A stretch of DNA of 64,000 nt from NCBI GenBank assembly GCA_014381825.1, contig JACNKX010000069.1, positions 1 through 64,000 of the forward strand, read 5' to 3'. Below the pieces are notes generated by a model. It saw only the letters and a list, made by a program, of their open reading frames with translations. It did not search any database and had not been told where the DNA came from. This document shows, piece by piece, positions 43,231-52,765 of this stretch (position 1 is the first letter of the stretch; each line of letters starts with the position of its first letter). Both the position numbers and the translations under genes were made by a program. The DNA comes from Planctomycetota bacterium (GTDB taxonomy: Bacteria; Planctomycetota; Planctomycetia; Pirellulales; Pirellulaceae).

Positions 43231-44130
43231 ATGCATCAAAAACTCGTCATTGGCGCTATTGCCGTGATCCTCATGAGCCCGACCCTCTATGCCGAGTCTC
43301 CGCCGATCTCATCGCCATCGCGGCAACTTGTCGAATCGTTCGATCTCGATCCGTTCTACGAAAAGCATCTGAGCGCGAGTGGCTTTCCAGTACTAAGCTC
43401 GGCAAAGGTATCCGACGCCGCGTTGCAGGAAGCAGCCTATCTGATTGACCAGATGCTGCAGGGACGGGAAGACATCCGGCTTGCATTAATCGAAAGCGAG
43501 ACTCGCTTCGCGGTCATGGCACCTGATGAATTTACGACCGACATCCCCGAGCACAGCGACCTGACACCTAAGATCTTTTGGGATCGGCGCGCTCGAGGGC
43601 TTGGGGCGACCTCGGTTCGCCCCGCGGTAAGTTGTGGCGAAGAGAATCTGCTTTGTCTGCGTGGCGATCCCTATCACGAAGAGAACATCTTGGTCCATGA
43701 ATTCGCCCACGCGATTCACGACATGGGACTCAAGCGACTCGACGAGAACTTTGATGCTCGGCTACGCGCCATCTACGACCAAGCGACCCAAGCGGGGCTC
43801 TGGAAGGACAAGTACGCCGCGAACAATCACCACGAGTACTGGGCCGAAGGCGTGCAATCCTACTTCGGCACGAATCGGCCTCCCGATCATGATCACAACC
43901 ACGTCGATACTCGCGATGAACTAAAAGAATACGATATACGACTCTTTGCGCTCATCGACGAAACGTTTCGCGGCAATCCTTGGCAGTACAGTCGCCCCGA
44001 ACAACGTACCGAACAGGAACATCTCCGGGATTGGGACGCCGACCAGCTTCCATCCTTCGAGTGGCCCGAGCATCTCGTGCGGGAAGGTGCGAAGCAGAAG
44101 CGTGATCGCGAACAATCGAGTAACGAATAG
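43231..44130 (+). CDS. Exported zinc metallopeptidase-like protein (gluzincin type)
   Basis: A 299-residue protein with a signal peptide (LVIGAIAVILMSPTLYA). The zinc site is VHEFAHAIHDMGL (HExxH, about 155-159), with a probable third ligand Glu in HEYWAEGVQSYF about 53 residues on, as in gluzincins. A PHEEN-like PYHEENILVHEFAH and FDARLRAIYDQATQAG surround it. The C-terminal 40 residues are charged. The family is not identified by name; similar proteins occur in exported planctomycete proteomes. The gene lies between the YTV protein and a sensor kinase, without obvious coupling. Confidence 0.8.
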   Translation: MHQKLVIGAIAVILMSPTLYAESPPISSPSRQLVESFDLDPFYEKHLSASGFPVLSSAKVSDAALQEAAYLIDQMLQGREDIRLALIESETRFAVMAPDEFTTDIPEHSDLTPKIFWDRRARGLGATSVRPAVSCGEENLLCLRGDPYHEENILVHEFAHAIHDMGLKRLDENFDARLRAIYDQATQAGLWKDKYAANNHHEYWAEGVQSYFGTNRPPDHDHNHVDTRDELKEYDIRLFALIDETFRGNPWQYSRPEQRTEQEHLRDWDADQLPSFEWPEHLVREGAKQKRDREQSSNE

Positions 44131-44177
44131 ACACGCGAAGTTCAGGCCCGTTCCCCATTCGAGCACTCAGTTTGACC

Positions 44178-45299
44178 ATGCCAGATTTCATTGAAGTGCT
44201 GCTGATCGAGGACGACGATGTTGAAGCACAAAGAATCACAGAGATGCTCGACACGGCGAGAGATTTTCCGACGCGCCTGAGCCGTGCCGAAAATCTGACT
44301 CAAGGAATCGAGTGGCTCCGCGCTGGAAATCGAAATGACATTGTACTTCTTGGTCTAAGCTTGCCCGAGAGCTGCGGCTTGCCGACGCTCGACCGATTGT
44401 GTGCAGACGTCTCCGAAAGAGCAATCGTCGTGCTGACCTCGGTCGACAATGGAGAGATGGGCTCTGCGGCCGTCCAACGGGGTGCGCAAGACTGTTTGAT
44501 CAAGGGAAAGGTCGACGCGGAGCTACTCGTCCGCTCGATTGCTTATGCCATCGAGCGGCATCGCCTTCGGTCTCAGATGGCTCGGTTACTGGTTGAACTC
44601 GAGCGATCGAATCACGAACTCGAACAGTTCGCTTACGTCGTAGCGCACGATTTGAAGGCGCCGTTGCGCACGATCTCCGGCTTTTGCCAACTGCTCGGTC
44701 GAAGCGACGCAGGCCACTTCTCGGACGAGGAGAATGAGTTTCTTAGCTACATTGTTGACGGCGGTCAACGCATGAAAGCTATCATCGACGACCTGTTAAA
44801 GTACTCGCGCGTCCACCTTGGCGAAGACCAAGCAGAACCGACGGAACTCTCGACCGTCCTCGATCGTTCCATCGCGAACTTGCAGGCCAGCATTGAACAA
44901 AGCGGTGCCCTGATAACTCGTGATCCATTGCCGATCCTTCTAGTAAACGGCCCGCAAATTGGGCAGCTCTTTCAGAACCTAATTGGAAACGCGATCAAGT
45001 TTCGTGGCGACGAAGTTCCTAGAGTTCACGTGTCATCACAAGAATCCGGCCACGAATGGAGGTTTTCCGTACGCGACAATGGGATCGGAATCGAGGCCTC
45101 GCAACGAGATCGAGTGTTTCAGGTGTTTCAGCGATTGCACGGCGAAGGGGAGTACGAAGGGACTGGGATCGGCTTGGCAATTTGCAAAAAAGTGGTGGAA
45201 GTCCATGGTGGCCAAATTCGGATTGAATCGGAACCAGGAAAAGGAAGCGAGTTTTGCTTTACGATCCCCAAGCAACCACCCGCTCAGAATCAGAACTAG
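44178..45299 (+). CDS. Hybrid receiver-histidine kinase with a degenerate receiver
   Basis: A 373-residue cytoplasmic signalling protein with no membrane segment. The N-terminal receiver (about 5-125) keeps the acidic pocket E11/D12/D13, the Thr/Ser (VLTS) and Lys109 (DCLIKGK). The phosphoacceptor is missing: DIVLLGLSLPES has Gly59 where the Asp belongs (codon ggt at 44352). A histidine-kinase core follows: H-box FAYVVAHDLKAPLRT (His157), N-box FQNLIGNAIKF, G1 RDNGIGIEA and G2 GTGIGLAICKKV. This type resembles bacteriophytochrome-linked kinases in the kinase core. The start is ATG 44178; a TTG at 44172 is possible. Its partner regulator is not here. Confidence 0.9.
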   Translation: MPDFIEVLLIEDDDVEAQRITEMLDTARDFPTRLSRAENLTQGIEWLRAGNRNDIVLLGLSLPESCGLPTLDRLCADVSERAIVVLTSVDNGEMGSAAVQRGAQDCLIKGKVDAELLVRSIAYAIERHRLRSQMARLLVELERSNHELEQFAYVVAHDLKAPLRTISGFCQLLGRSDAGHFSDEENEFLSYIVDGGQRMKAIIDDLLKYSRVHLGEDQAEPTELSTVLDRSIANLQASIEQSGALITRDPLPILLVNGPQIGQLFQNLIGNAIKFRGDEVPRVHVSSQESGHEWRFSVRDNGIGIEASQRDRVFQVFQRLHGEGEYEGTGIGLAICKKVVEVHGGQIRIESEPGKGSEFCFTIPKQPPAQNQN

Positions 45300-45306
45300 T
45301 ACAGCG

Positions 45307-46053
45307 TCACTCACTGCCTAACGCCGCATTGATCGACTTCGCCACTTGCTTGGCCAAGGTCTTCGAACCGTCGCCGCTGAAGTGCACATTTGCCTTAAGC
45401 TGAATCTCGGCTAACCGCGACTTTGAAAAAGTGTACAAGTCGTCGGTCGCCACATCGTTCTCCTTCATGACCTTCGCCGCGACTTCGTTATACTTCACCG
45501 AGTCGCCCACAACGCGACCGGCGGCCCCTTCGGGCACTGGGGTCGTCGAGCACCAGATCAAAGTCGCTCCGGTCTTCTTCATGCGTGCGACCAACGTCCG
45601 GAGATGCTTTTCGTACTCGTCCGGTGGGACCTGTTGATGACTTTTCGCGTCTTTGGGATCGGCGAGGTTCTTGCCGTCGGCTCCCATGTATTTGAGATCG
45701 TGGAGGCCCCAGTTGAAATGAATCACGTCCCACTTCTTGTCACCCAGCCAGCGGTCTATTTGCTCAATTCCTCGAATCGTCGGCCCACAGTTCGTGAGCG
45801 GTCGGTGAACGTTCGCTTTGCCTTTTAGCTCTTCGCGGACTGCAACCGTATAACCGATCGAGATCGAATCACCGATCAGCAAGACGCGAGGCAACCCAGC
45901 GACGTCATCAATCGGTTGCATCGCCAGATTCGGCGCACGTTTCTTTTTCGTCTTCGCTTTGGCTTTTGCTTTATCATCTGCCTGAGCGGTCGCGACGCAC
46001 AGCACAAGTAATGAAACAGTTAACCAGCCTGCGGCGTACCGGATCAACGACAT
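45307..46053 (-). CDS. Secreted SGNH/GDSL hydrolase
   Basis: A 248-residue exported esterase-like protein. The signal peptide [15 protein letters not shown] is followed by a Lys/Ala-rich stretch ([15 protein letters not shown]). Block I with the nucleophile Ser is [13 protein letters not shown] (GDSI), block III is HFNWGLHDL (in place of GxND), and block V carries the catalytic His in DLYT..., or [10 protein letters not shown] near the C-terminus. Planctomycetes have many such carbohydrate or lipid esterases. Its neighbour upstream on the strand is the DUF1501 protein, but 80 bases separate them. Confidence 0.9.
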   Translation of the reverse strand: MSLIRYAAGWLTVSLLVLCVATAQADDKAKAKAKTKKKRAPNLAMQPIDDVAGLPRVLLIGDSISIGYTVAVREELKGKANVHRPLTNCGPTIRGIEQIDRWLGDKKWDVIHFNWGLHDLKYMGADGKNLADPKDAKSHQQVPPDEYEKHLRTLVARMKKTGATLIWCSTTPVPEGAAGRVVGDSVKYNEVAAKVMKENDVATDDLYTFSKSRLAEIQLKANVHFSGDGSKTLAKQVAKSINAALGSE

Positions 46054-46135
46054 AGAACGAACTCCTGGAAAGCAGAGTGACTCCGAAGCGAGAGCCCTAT
46101 TCTGGTCAGGTCGAGTTCGGAAGGCAAGCGATGTG

Positions 46136-47542
46136 TCAGACCAATTCGCTGATAGGTTGGCCTTCGCTGATCAGGTACTGCGGTCGCCCCGACGGATCGA
46201 TCAACGTTGTGTGTGTCGCATCGATGCCAAGATTGCGATACAGCGTCGCGAAGACGTCTTGGTAGCTGACCGGACGGGCGATCGCGGTACTTGCGGTTCG
46301 ATCCGTGGCACCCAAAACTTTCCCAGTTTGCATTCCGCCACCAGCCAGCATCGCCATGCCCACGCGCGGCCAGTGGTCGCGACCGGCTTTGCTGTTGATC
46401 TTGGGCGATCGTCCAAACTCGCCCCACAAGACAATAGAAACATCGTCGATCATTCCACGCTCTTCCAGGTCGTAGATCAGCGCATGCAACCCGTGGTCGA
46501 GAATCGGAAGCATGTGTTTCATTCGAGCAAAGTTACTCGAATGGGTATCGAAGTCGCTAAACGATACACTTACGCACCGCACTCCTGCTTCGACCAAGCG
46601 TCGAGCGAGCAAGAGCTTTCGCATCGCGCGTTCGTTGTCCGCCGTGGCAAAACGTTCGACCGGCGACATGGCCGGTGTGTACCTCTCTAAGACGCTCGGA
46701 TGTTCCTTGTCTAAATCCATCGCATCGGCGAAGCGCCCCGACAGCAAAATTCCGGTGGCTTGCTGAGTGAAGCGGTCCATCGCTTCCATCATGCCGCTTT
46801 CGTCCAGCTCACGTCGAACGCGATCCAGGCCCGTTAACAATGTCGCTCGATCGTCCAGGCGACGCGCGTCGAGCGTTGCATTAAGTTTAAGGCTCGTCGT
46901 GTGGTTCGCTCCCTGACGCGCTAACTCATTCTTCATGCCATCTTCGAGCGGTCGTTCGAACATGCTCGAGATGTCTGGTCGAAAAGCCTTGTAGGCTGGT
47001 CCAAGAAAACCTGGCCGGCCACTATTACGTACGAGCGGCCTTCCTTGCATGATGTCGACAAATGTGGGAGCCGTGTCGCTCGTCGAACCAAGCAACTTCG
47101 TGACAGCACAACCCATCGCCGGTCGCCCACCGAGCGGCTCCAGATCTTTGAACGAGAATCCCGATTGACATTGAAACGCGTCGTGTCTTCCCGCGGAACC
47201 GACCAGCGAGCGAATGAAGGCAAAGCGATCGGCCATCGCGGCAATTCGCGGTAACAACTCGCAAATCTGCACGCCTGGAATGCTGGTGGAGATCGGATTG
47301 AATTCTCCACGTAGCTCGGCGGGAGCTTGCGGCTTGAGATCGATCATGTCCATCTGTGGCGGGCCGCCATCGAGATGAACATTAATGATTGCTTTGTTTG
47401 AAGAACCGACGCCGGCAGACGCCTCGGCTCGCAGCAAGTCCGCTAAGGAAAGCCCACCCATCGTCAAGGCACCCGCCGTCAAAAACTGGCGGCGCGTCAC
47501 GCCATCGCAATGGCGGTACTTGTCCCCGACAAATCTCAACAT
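46136..47542 (-). CDS. DUF1501 domain-containing Tat-exported protein
   Basis: A 468-residue protein with a twin-arginine signal ([22 protein letters not shown], about 16-37) and the DUF1501 body: [21 protein letters not shown] near the N-terminus, [41 protein letters not shown] and [20 protein letters not shown]. These proteins fold like alkaline phosphatase/sulfatase and are numerous in planctomycetes. They are usually encoded beside a DUF1549/DUF1553 cytochrome protein, which is not present here. The function is unknown; polymer desulfation or binding is a common guess. Confidence 0.94.
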   Translation of the reverse strand: MLRFVGDKYRHCDGVTRRQFLTAGALTMGGLSLADLLRAEASAGVGSSNKAIINVHLDGGPPQMDMIDLKPQAPAELRGEFNPISTSIPGVQICELLPRIAAMADRFAFIRSLVGSAGRHDAFQCQSGFSFKDLEPLGGRPAMGCAVTKLLGSTSDTAPTFVDIMQGRPLVRNSGRPGFLGPAYKAFRPDISSMFERPLEDGMKNELARQGANHTTSLKLNATLDARRLDDRATLLTGLDRVRRELDESGMMEAMDRFTQQATGILLSGRFADAMDLDKEHPSVLERYTPAMSPVERFATADNERAMRKLLLARRLVEAGVRCVSVSFSDFDTHSSNFARMKHMLPILDHGLHALIYDLEERGMIDDVSIVLWGEFGRSPKINSKAGRDHWPRVGMAMLAGGGMQTGKVLGATDRTASTAIARPVSYQDVFATLYRNLGIDATHTTLIDPSGRPQYLISEGQPISELV

Positions 47543-47764
47543 CGTCTTACTCCTGCAAACAGTGTCATCGTTCGCTCGGCGAACTTACGCTTTATTCGCG
47601 GAACGAAAAGCGACAACAGAGTCCTTCTACAGTAGCATGTCGACAAGATCGACTGATTGCAACAGCTCTTCTCACGGGACGAAGAATGGGCGCGCGAAAT
47701 ATCCCCAACGTGGGGCGACACGCCGGGGAAGTAGGTTTGCCAAAAATCCCGTTAGTGCAAGCGA

Positions 47765-49714
47765 TTACCGGCGGATTGAGGGGGTTGGGCCCTGAAAGCC
47801 CGCCGGTGCAACATTGCGTGGCTTGCGCCCTGATTGCGACGTTCCTGCAAGAAAATTGTCGATCTGAGAAGTCTCCTTCAACCGATCGAACTCGTCAGCC
47901 ATCGCGATGCGCAGCTTCTTTTCGTGGATGTCTTTGTAGAGTTCGCCTTTGACGGCATCGAAATCATGTACCTTCGGCGTCGTACGTCCCAAGCAACGCA
48001 GGATCACGAACTTGTCACCAACATTCAAAATGCCGGATAATTGTCCAGGCTTGAGACCGAATGCTTCCTCTTCAACAATCGGTTGACCACCGTGCATTCG
48101 AATCGGAGGCACTTTTCCACCGTTCGATCGTGATACGGGTTCGACCGAGTACTGCACCGCAAGTTCACCGAAGAACTTTTCCGTCGGGTTGTGACGTGCC
48201 ATGTCCCACACTTCATTTGCCTGCCGTTGATTCGTCAGTACGATGGCAAGCACTTCGACACGCTCGCCATAATTCGAAGCGAATCCCTTTTGAAGGTCGT
48301 CGTCCTTTACCTCAATCTTGTCACCAACCAACTGCTTCAATGCAACGCTCGGCCAGACAGCGTCTCGCACGTAGAGTTCGACAGTGACGCTGTCGGATTC
48401 AGTGACCGTCTTCAACCACGTGTCGATGTCGGGCGTGCCATCTGCCTTCACGTAACCGTAAGAATCTGCCGCTCGCGCTATCTCGTCATTGATCGCAGGA
48501 TCCGTGACAGTCTTACGATTCTTCTGCAGCTCTTGGACCAGCATGAGCCGATTGATCTCACCCTCCAGAACCTCCTTGCCGTAACGAGCAACGCACTCCT
48601 CGGCAAGTTGCTGCGTCGTAACTTGTCGACCGTTAATCGTTGCCGCAACGCCAGGCATCTGTTGTTGAAGGCGAGCATCGTTAAAGACATTGGCGATTTG
48701 CGATTCGTCTTGCAACTTTTTGAAAATGTCCGTTGCAGCGGATCGCAGCTTGTTATCTCGGATCTGATCGTGAAGTTGTGCGCGTTTCTGTTTCATCTGC
48801 GTGCTGGGAATATAACTCTCGGGCAAATGCTTTTCGCACAGCAAGATCAAGTGTTGATTCGCGACCGGGACAACCTGCGAGATCTCGCCCTCCTTTAACG
48901 TGAACGCAGCTTTCTCGACTTCTGGATACCCGACGTGCATTCGAATTGGCGGAATGATGCCACCTGCAGCGGCGCTGTTGGCGTCTTCCGAAACTTCTTT
49001 CGCAAGATCACCGAACTTGGCAGGATCGGAGATGGCTCGCTTACGAACTTCTTCCGCCTTGGCACGATTGCTGACCGAGATCATACGAACCTTGACCGTT
49101 GGACCGTACTCCGCCTCGAACCCCTTGCGGAGTTCATCATCGGTAACCTCGATCTGTTCGTTCGCGAGGCGTCGAAGAGCCAATGCCGGCCAAATTATCT
49201 CTTGGCGGTAGCGATCCGGTGTGATGTCGCGTTTGCTTTCCAGCATTGTTAGCCACTTGTCTTTTGGCAGCCCGAACTTCGACGCCATTTTCCCGATCTC
49301 AATTTCTACGTCCTTGTCCGTAATCGCAATCTTGTACTTCTGGCATGCTTGCCAGATGAGATGCTTATTGACGATGCTTTCAAGAACATCTTCGCCGTAG
49401 CGGCGCATGCACTCGTTCCCGAGATCTTGGCGAGTAATTTGTTGCCCATTGACGACCGCCATGATCTTTAGATTCTGTTGTTTCTGCGCGCCAGCGGTTG
49501 CTGACGTAGTTGCACCGGAAGGTCGCGTAATGGGAGCAGGCGCGGTACGAGCTGTACCAGCTTGCCGAACTGGAGCCTGTGCAGTTGCCGAGCCAGGCTC
49601 TGACAACGTACGTGCCGCTAGGCAAACACCCAGGACGGCGAGACCACCGCCAGCAATCGAGAAGAATGTCCGAACGCTTCGCTTCTTGCCTTCGCTAGCA
49701 TCCTTGCTAGTCAT
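47765..49714 (-). CDS. Exported tandem parvulin-type peptidyl-prolyl isomerase (SurA/PpiD-like)
   Basis: A 649-residue protein with an N-terminal membrane or signal segment (FFSIAGGGLAVLGVCLAARTL) and a Pro/Ala/Thr linker. Two copies of the same unit follow. Each opens with VNGQQITRQDLGNECMRRYG / INGRQVTTQQLAEECVARYG, a SurA-like helical chaperone domain, and continues into a parvulin domain (KVRMISVSNRAKAEEV..., DANSAAAGGIIPPIRMH / SRSNGGKVPPIRMHGGQP). The C-terminus is GNVAPAGFQGPTPSIRR-like. Duplication of chaperone plus parvulin in one chain is unusual and suits folding of secreted proteins in the periplasm-like space. Confidence 0.88.
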   Translation of the reverse strand: MTSKDASEGKKRSVRTFFSIAGGGLAVLGVCLAARTLSEPGSATAQAPVRQAGTARTAPAPITRPSGATTSATAGAQKQQNLKIMAVVNGQQITRQDLGNECMRRYGEDVLESIVNKHLIWQACQKYKIAITDKDVEIEIGKMASKFGLPKDKWLTMLESKRDITPDRYRQEIIWPALALRRLANEQIEVTDDELRKGFEAEYGPTVKVRMISVSNRAKAEEVRKRAISDPAKFGDLAKEVSEDANSAAAGGIIPPIRMHVGYPEVEKAAFTLKEGEISQVVPVANQHLILLCEKHLPESYIPSTQMKQKRAQLHDQIRDNKLRSAATDIFKKLQDESQIANVFNDARLQQQMPGVAATINGRQVTTQQLAEECVARYGKEVLEGEINRLMLVQELQKNRKTVTDPAINDEIARAADSYGYVKADGTPDIDTWLKTVTESDSVTVELYVRDAVWPSVALKQLVGDKIEVKDDDLQKGFASNYGERVEVLAIVLTNQRQANEVWDMARHNPTEKFFGELAVQYSVEPVSRSNGGKVPPIRMHGGQPIVEEEAFGLKPGQLSGILNVGDKFVILRCLGRTTPKVHDFDAVKGELYKDIHEKKLRIAMADEFDRLKETSQIDNFLAGTSQSGRKPRNVAPAGFQGPTPSIRR

Positions 49715-49903
49715 ATCGGTATCTCCCTAAACGGTATCTCAACTAACCGCAGTCAGTCACTGAATGCTGCTACGCGAACCTCGCGCACGAGGATACACGG
49801 GTGGCGGAATATAGAAGTGGTTCGACGGTGGGTCAATAGAAATGACGGGAGAATCGAAACGCAGGCCTTGGAACTAGCTGGTGTCCTCTTCTCGTTGATC
49901 CAA

Positions 49904-51409
49904 TCACATCGTCGGAGCGGTATGGCGATACATGTTGGCGACCGTTGGATCGAGTAATCCGACGTGATTGATCGGCGCGATCAAGGAAGCAATCTTGCCT
50001 CGGACTAGATCAATCGCCGCTTGCTCCGGGACGCTAGCGTTGTCAGCAATTAGCTGGCGGGCGGAATGTAATAGCTCGCGGATCTCCAACTGGTCAGCAC
50101 ATAGAAACGCCAGTGACGACTCGCCACCGAATCGCTCACGTTCGTAAGTCGTAACCGCAGCGAAGTACAGCATGGATGCAAGGATCAGCAAATCGAACTG
50201 ATGGAACGTCGCAAAACATGTCGAGACCAGTTCGTCGATCAACGCTAGTTCTTGCCCGATAATGAAATCATAATTGCGCAGTGCGAGAGTGCGAGGTTCA
50301 CCCGCTGCGTGCTGATCAAGAATCCGTGCTAGTCGTTCGACGCCGCACAATGAATGCGCGACACCTGTGCTGTGAAGCGGATCGACAAAGCCGGCCGTGT
50401 GTGGCAGTAGCGCCCAGTCTTCGCCGGACGATCGCGACCACCGACGTTGGAGGCGCTGCGTACGTAACATCTTGCCCGGGACGGATGCAAGATTTGCGTT
50501 CGCGAACATGGCTGCGACCGACGGATAGCGATCGAGCCACCGCTTCCACTCCGTCGCCGCGTCCAACGAGTCGTCAAGCGGATGCGCCGCTTCATCCAGC
50601 ACCAATCCGGCACTCGTCAGGCCATTGTTGAATCGCAGCACCCATAACCAAGTACCGTCCAGAATGTGGTGTTGCGCTGCGTTGTCACATGGAAAGGGAT
50701 GGTCCTGCGTGTTGCCACCAAGTTGTTCGAATTGCTCATGCCAAGAATGAACATCTCGAAAATGTGAAAAGATCGCCCGAGAGCGCGTTAGGCACTGATC
50801 GTACGCCGACGCAATTCCGAGGGAGCGAGGTAAGACTCCAGCTTCACCTGTCGCATCGATCACGAAGGACGCTCGCAAAGTGTTCCGTTGTGCCTCGAAC
50901 TGGCAATCAATCGACCAATCGCCGACGCCGTCGTGTCGAATCTTGCCCACGGCGCAGTCTTCGAGAACGGTGACGCCGATCGTGGCCGCTTCGCGATACA
51001 AAAATCGATCGACGTCGGCTCGCAACCATTGTGTATCGCTATCATGATCGCAGCTGCTCGCGGCGACAAGCAACTCGTTTGCGTGCGTTGGAGAAGGCGC
51101 GAAGGTTCGGTCGGCTTCGTGCGCGAAGTAACTGAAGCCTCGTTTCAGTCCGCAGCCCAAGTGGGGATAAGTATCTTGCCACGATCCGTACTTTGTCAAA
51201 GGTAGTAGCCGCGGCAAATCGTATCGTATCGCGAGGTCCCGCAACACCATGTTCGCAATCGGTGTCGACGATTCGCCGATCGCGAATCGCGGATGCCGAG
51301 TCTTGTCGATCAACGCAACGCGCTGTCCGATCTGTTGCAAGATCATCGCCGTCAGGCTACCCGCGAAACCTGATCCGAGCACGACCACATCAAACTCGTG
51401 CGTCTTCAT
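49904..51409 (-). CDS. FAD-dependent oxidoreductase of the flavin halogenase/geranylgeranyl-reductase type
   Basis: A 501-residue flavoprotein. Seen: the FAD-binding motif DVVVLGSGFAGSLTAMIL at the N-terminus, FAIGESSTPIANMVLRDLA (about 42-60; GES(T)xP is typical of Trp-halogenase and reductase families), FVIDATGEAGVLPR, GTWLWVLRFNNGLTSAGLVL (at the place of the halogenase WxWxIP) and a HTAGFVDPLHSTGVAHSL block near 340. The conserved halogenase Lys is not obvious, so halogenation is uncertain; hydroxylation or desaturation of a lipid-like or indole substrate is as likely. Its ATG overlaps the radical SAM stop (ATGA), so the two are translationally coupled. Confidence 0.85.
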   Translation of the reverse strand: MKTHEFDVVVLGSGFAGSLTAMILQQIGQRVALIDKTRHPRFAIGESSTPIANMVLRDLAIRYDLPRLLPLTKYGSWQDTYPHLGCGLKRGFSYFAHEADRTFAPSPTHANELLVAASSCDHDSDTQWLRADVDRFLYREAATIGVTVLEDCAVGKIRHDGVGDWSIDCQFEAQRNTLRASFVIDATGEAGVLPRSLGIASAYDQCLTRSRAIFSHFRDVHSWHEQFEQLGGNTQDHPFPCDNAAQHHILDGTWLWVLRFNNGLTSAGLVLDEAAHPLDDSLDAATEWKRWLDRYPSVAAMFANANLASVPGKMLRTQRLQRRWSRSSGEDWALLPHTAGFVDPLHSTGVAHSLCGVERLARILDQHAAGEPRTLALRNYDFIIGQELALIDELVSTCFATFHQFDLLILASMLYFAAVTTYERERFGGESSLAFLCADQLEIRELLHSARQLIADNASVPEQAAIDLVRGKIASLIAPINHVGLLDPTVANMYRHTAPTM

Positions 51410-52353
51410 CGTGTTGCCTCACAACCACACGAGACGACCGGAAGTAATCGCTGAGTGAGATTCATTTGAGCCAGTCGCGCACGACGGGCTGGACCACACT
51501 GCTCGCAATCGTAGAAACGTTCTGCGTCCCACAAATCGACGAACACGCGGCCGCGTTCCATGGCGAGTCCATCGGTGAGAACCGTTTCCATCGAGCGAAG
51601 TGTTGGTGGTTCAAAGCTTCCGTCAGTTAGCAACATCTCCATAGCACCGTTGCCATCGCGAGTCGGAATGACGCTGCAACATTGAACTCCCGCGTCGAAC
51701 GCGAAGCTGATCGAACGAATGGCCCACTCAATGCCTTCGGATTCGTCTAAAAACGGCGGTCGCAGCAAGATGAAGGCGCGTGTCGCGATCTCGTTTTCGG
51801 AGAGGAATTCTACCGCCCGTTGAAATTCGTTAGTTGTCATCTGCTTGTTCAATCGCGGCAAGACTTCCGGGTGGATCGTTTCCAATCCGATTGCAATTTC
51901 CAGCTTCCCAACCAGCAAGTCACGAAACTGCAGACAATCGTCGCCACACAGCTTCGGATGATTCTCGACAATTACCGTGTCGAACGACGACACACGTTTG
52001 GCGATCACCTCGTAGTCCGCTTGCGGAATGGCTTGGCGGTCGAAAAAGTTGCCGCTGTTATAGAGCTTGACGTGCTTGGCCGGAGGCAACTCCGAGAGTG
52101 CGAATTCGATTTGCTCCGGAATCGCACCGACGGGAACGCGCTCGTCCGTGGTATTCTTCCACAAATCACACATCAAGCAGCGAAATGGGCACTCGCGATT
52201 TGTCAGGAAGATCGTCGCCACATCTTCGATCTGACCGTTCGCCGCACACTCAGGTTCGACAAGGGAGGCGTAGGGGCGATGCGGGTCGACCGCGTTTTTA
52301 GGCGGTCGCGCGGCAATGATCTTGGCGTCGTCCCACGCATTGGTTCCGTACAT
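51406..52353 (-). CDS. Radical SAM enzyme, RaSEA/TIGR01210-like
   Basis: A 315-residue iron-sulfur enzyme. The cluster motif is ECPFRCLMCDLW (C-x3-C-x2-C, about 62-70). Further blocks match the archaeosine radical SAM (RaSEA)/Elp3-like group: VKLYNSGNFFDRQAIP (F.SGSFLD), VIVENHPKLCGDD, LEIAIGLETIHPEVLPRLNKQM, FILLRPPFLDESEGIEWA and CSVIPTRDGNGAMEMLL. A C-terminal DCEQCGP...CGCEATR may hold a second metal site. The start is ATG 52353; GTG 52368 is also possible. RaSEA acts on a tRNA deazaguanine in archaea, where no halogenase-like partner is known, so the substrate is open. First gene of a two-gene operon with the flavoprotein. Confidence 0.85.
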   Translation of the reverse strand: MYGTNAWDDAKIIAARPPKNAVDPHRPYASLVEPECAANGQIEDVATIFLTNRECPFRCLMCDLWKNTTDERVPVGAIPEQIEFALSELPPAKHVKLYNSGNFFDRQAIPQADYEVIAKRVSSFDTVIVENHPKLCGDDCLQFRDLLVGKLEIAIGLETIHPEVLPRLNKQMTTNEFQRAVEFLSENEIATRAFILLRPPFLDESEGIEWAIRSISFAFDAGVQCCSVIPTRDGNGAMEMLLTDGSFEPPTLRSMETVLTDGLAMERGRVFVDLWDAERFYDCEQCGPARRARLAQMNLTQRLLPVVSCGCEATR

Positions 52354-52484
52354 CGAGTGAATTACCACCTGCTAACGATTAACTGGCCTCATTTTCCAGA
52401 ACCTCATTCAGAAGTATACTGGGCGACTAGTAATGTGTCGTTCAATGCTGTGTTTCAAGGATTTCGCTACGGTGAGGCAGATAA

Positions 52485-52715
52485 ATGGCTGACAAGTTCG
52501 ATCCGTATCGTGAAGCGGTTGTTGTCGAGGCGACGACCGTATGGCCGGACGAGTATGACGAGTGGGAGCCGACGGAGAAGGCTCGCATCGCGGAAGCGTT
52601 GCACGCAGATCCGGAAAGCTGTGCGAATCTGGAGTACGTTCGGATGCATACCGGCTTCTGCCGTCAAATCACTGTCACAGAAGATGACGTCGAACGCGCC
52701 GGCCAAAACGCATAG
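52485..52715 (+). CDS. Small conserved planctomycete protein
   Basis: A 76-residue soluble acidic protein: MADKFDPYREAVVVEATTVW, a WPDEYDEWEP patch, RMHTGFCRQITVTEDDVERA at the C-terminus. I recall close relatives in many planctomycetes, including the HTGFCRQITVT block, but no function. A TATACT (52415-52420) lies ahead. It sits upstream of aroB on the same strand, divergent from the radical SAM gene, with 50 bases to aroB, so it could be co-transcribed. Confidence 0.75.
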   Translation: MADKFDPYREAVVVEATTVWPDEYDEWEPTEKARIAEALHADPESCANLEYVRMHTGFCRQITVTEDDVERAGQNA

Positions 52716-52765
52716 CGATGCTGATTTGCGCGATCATATTCGTTTGACGGAGTGGGAGAGAAACG

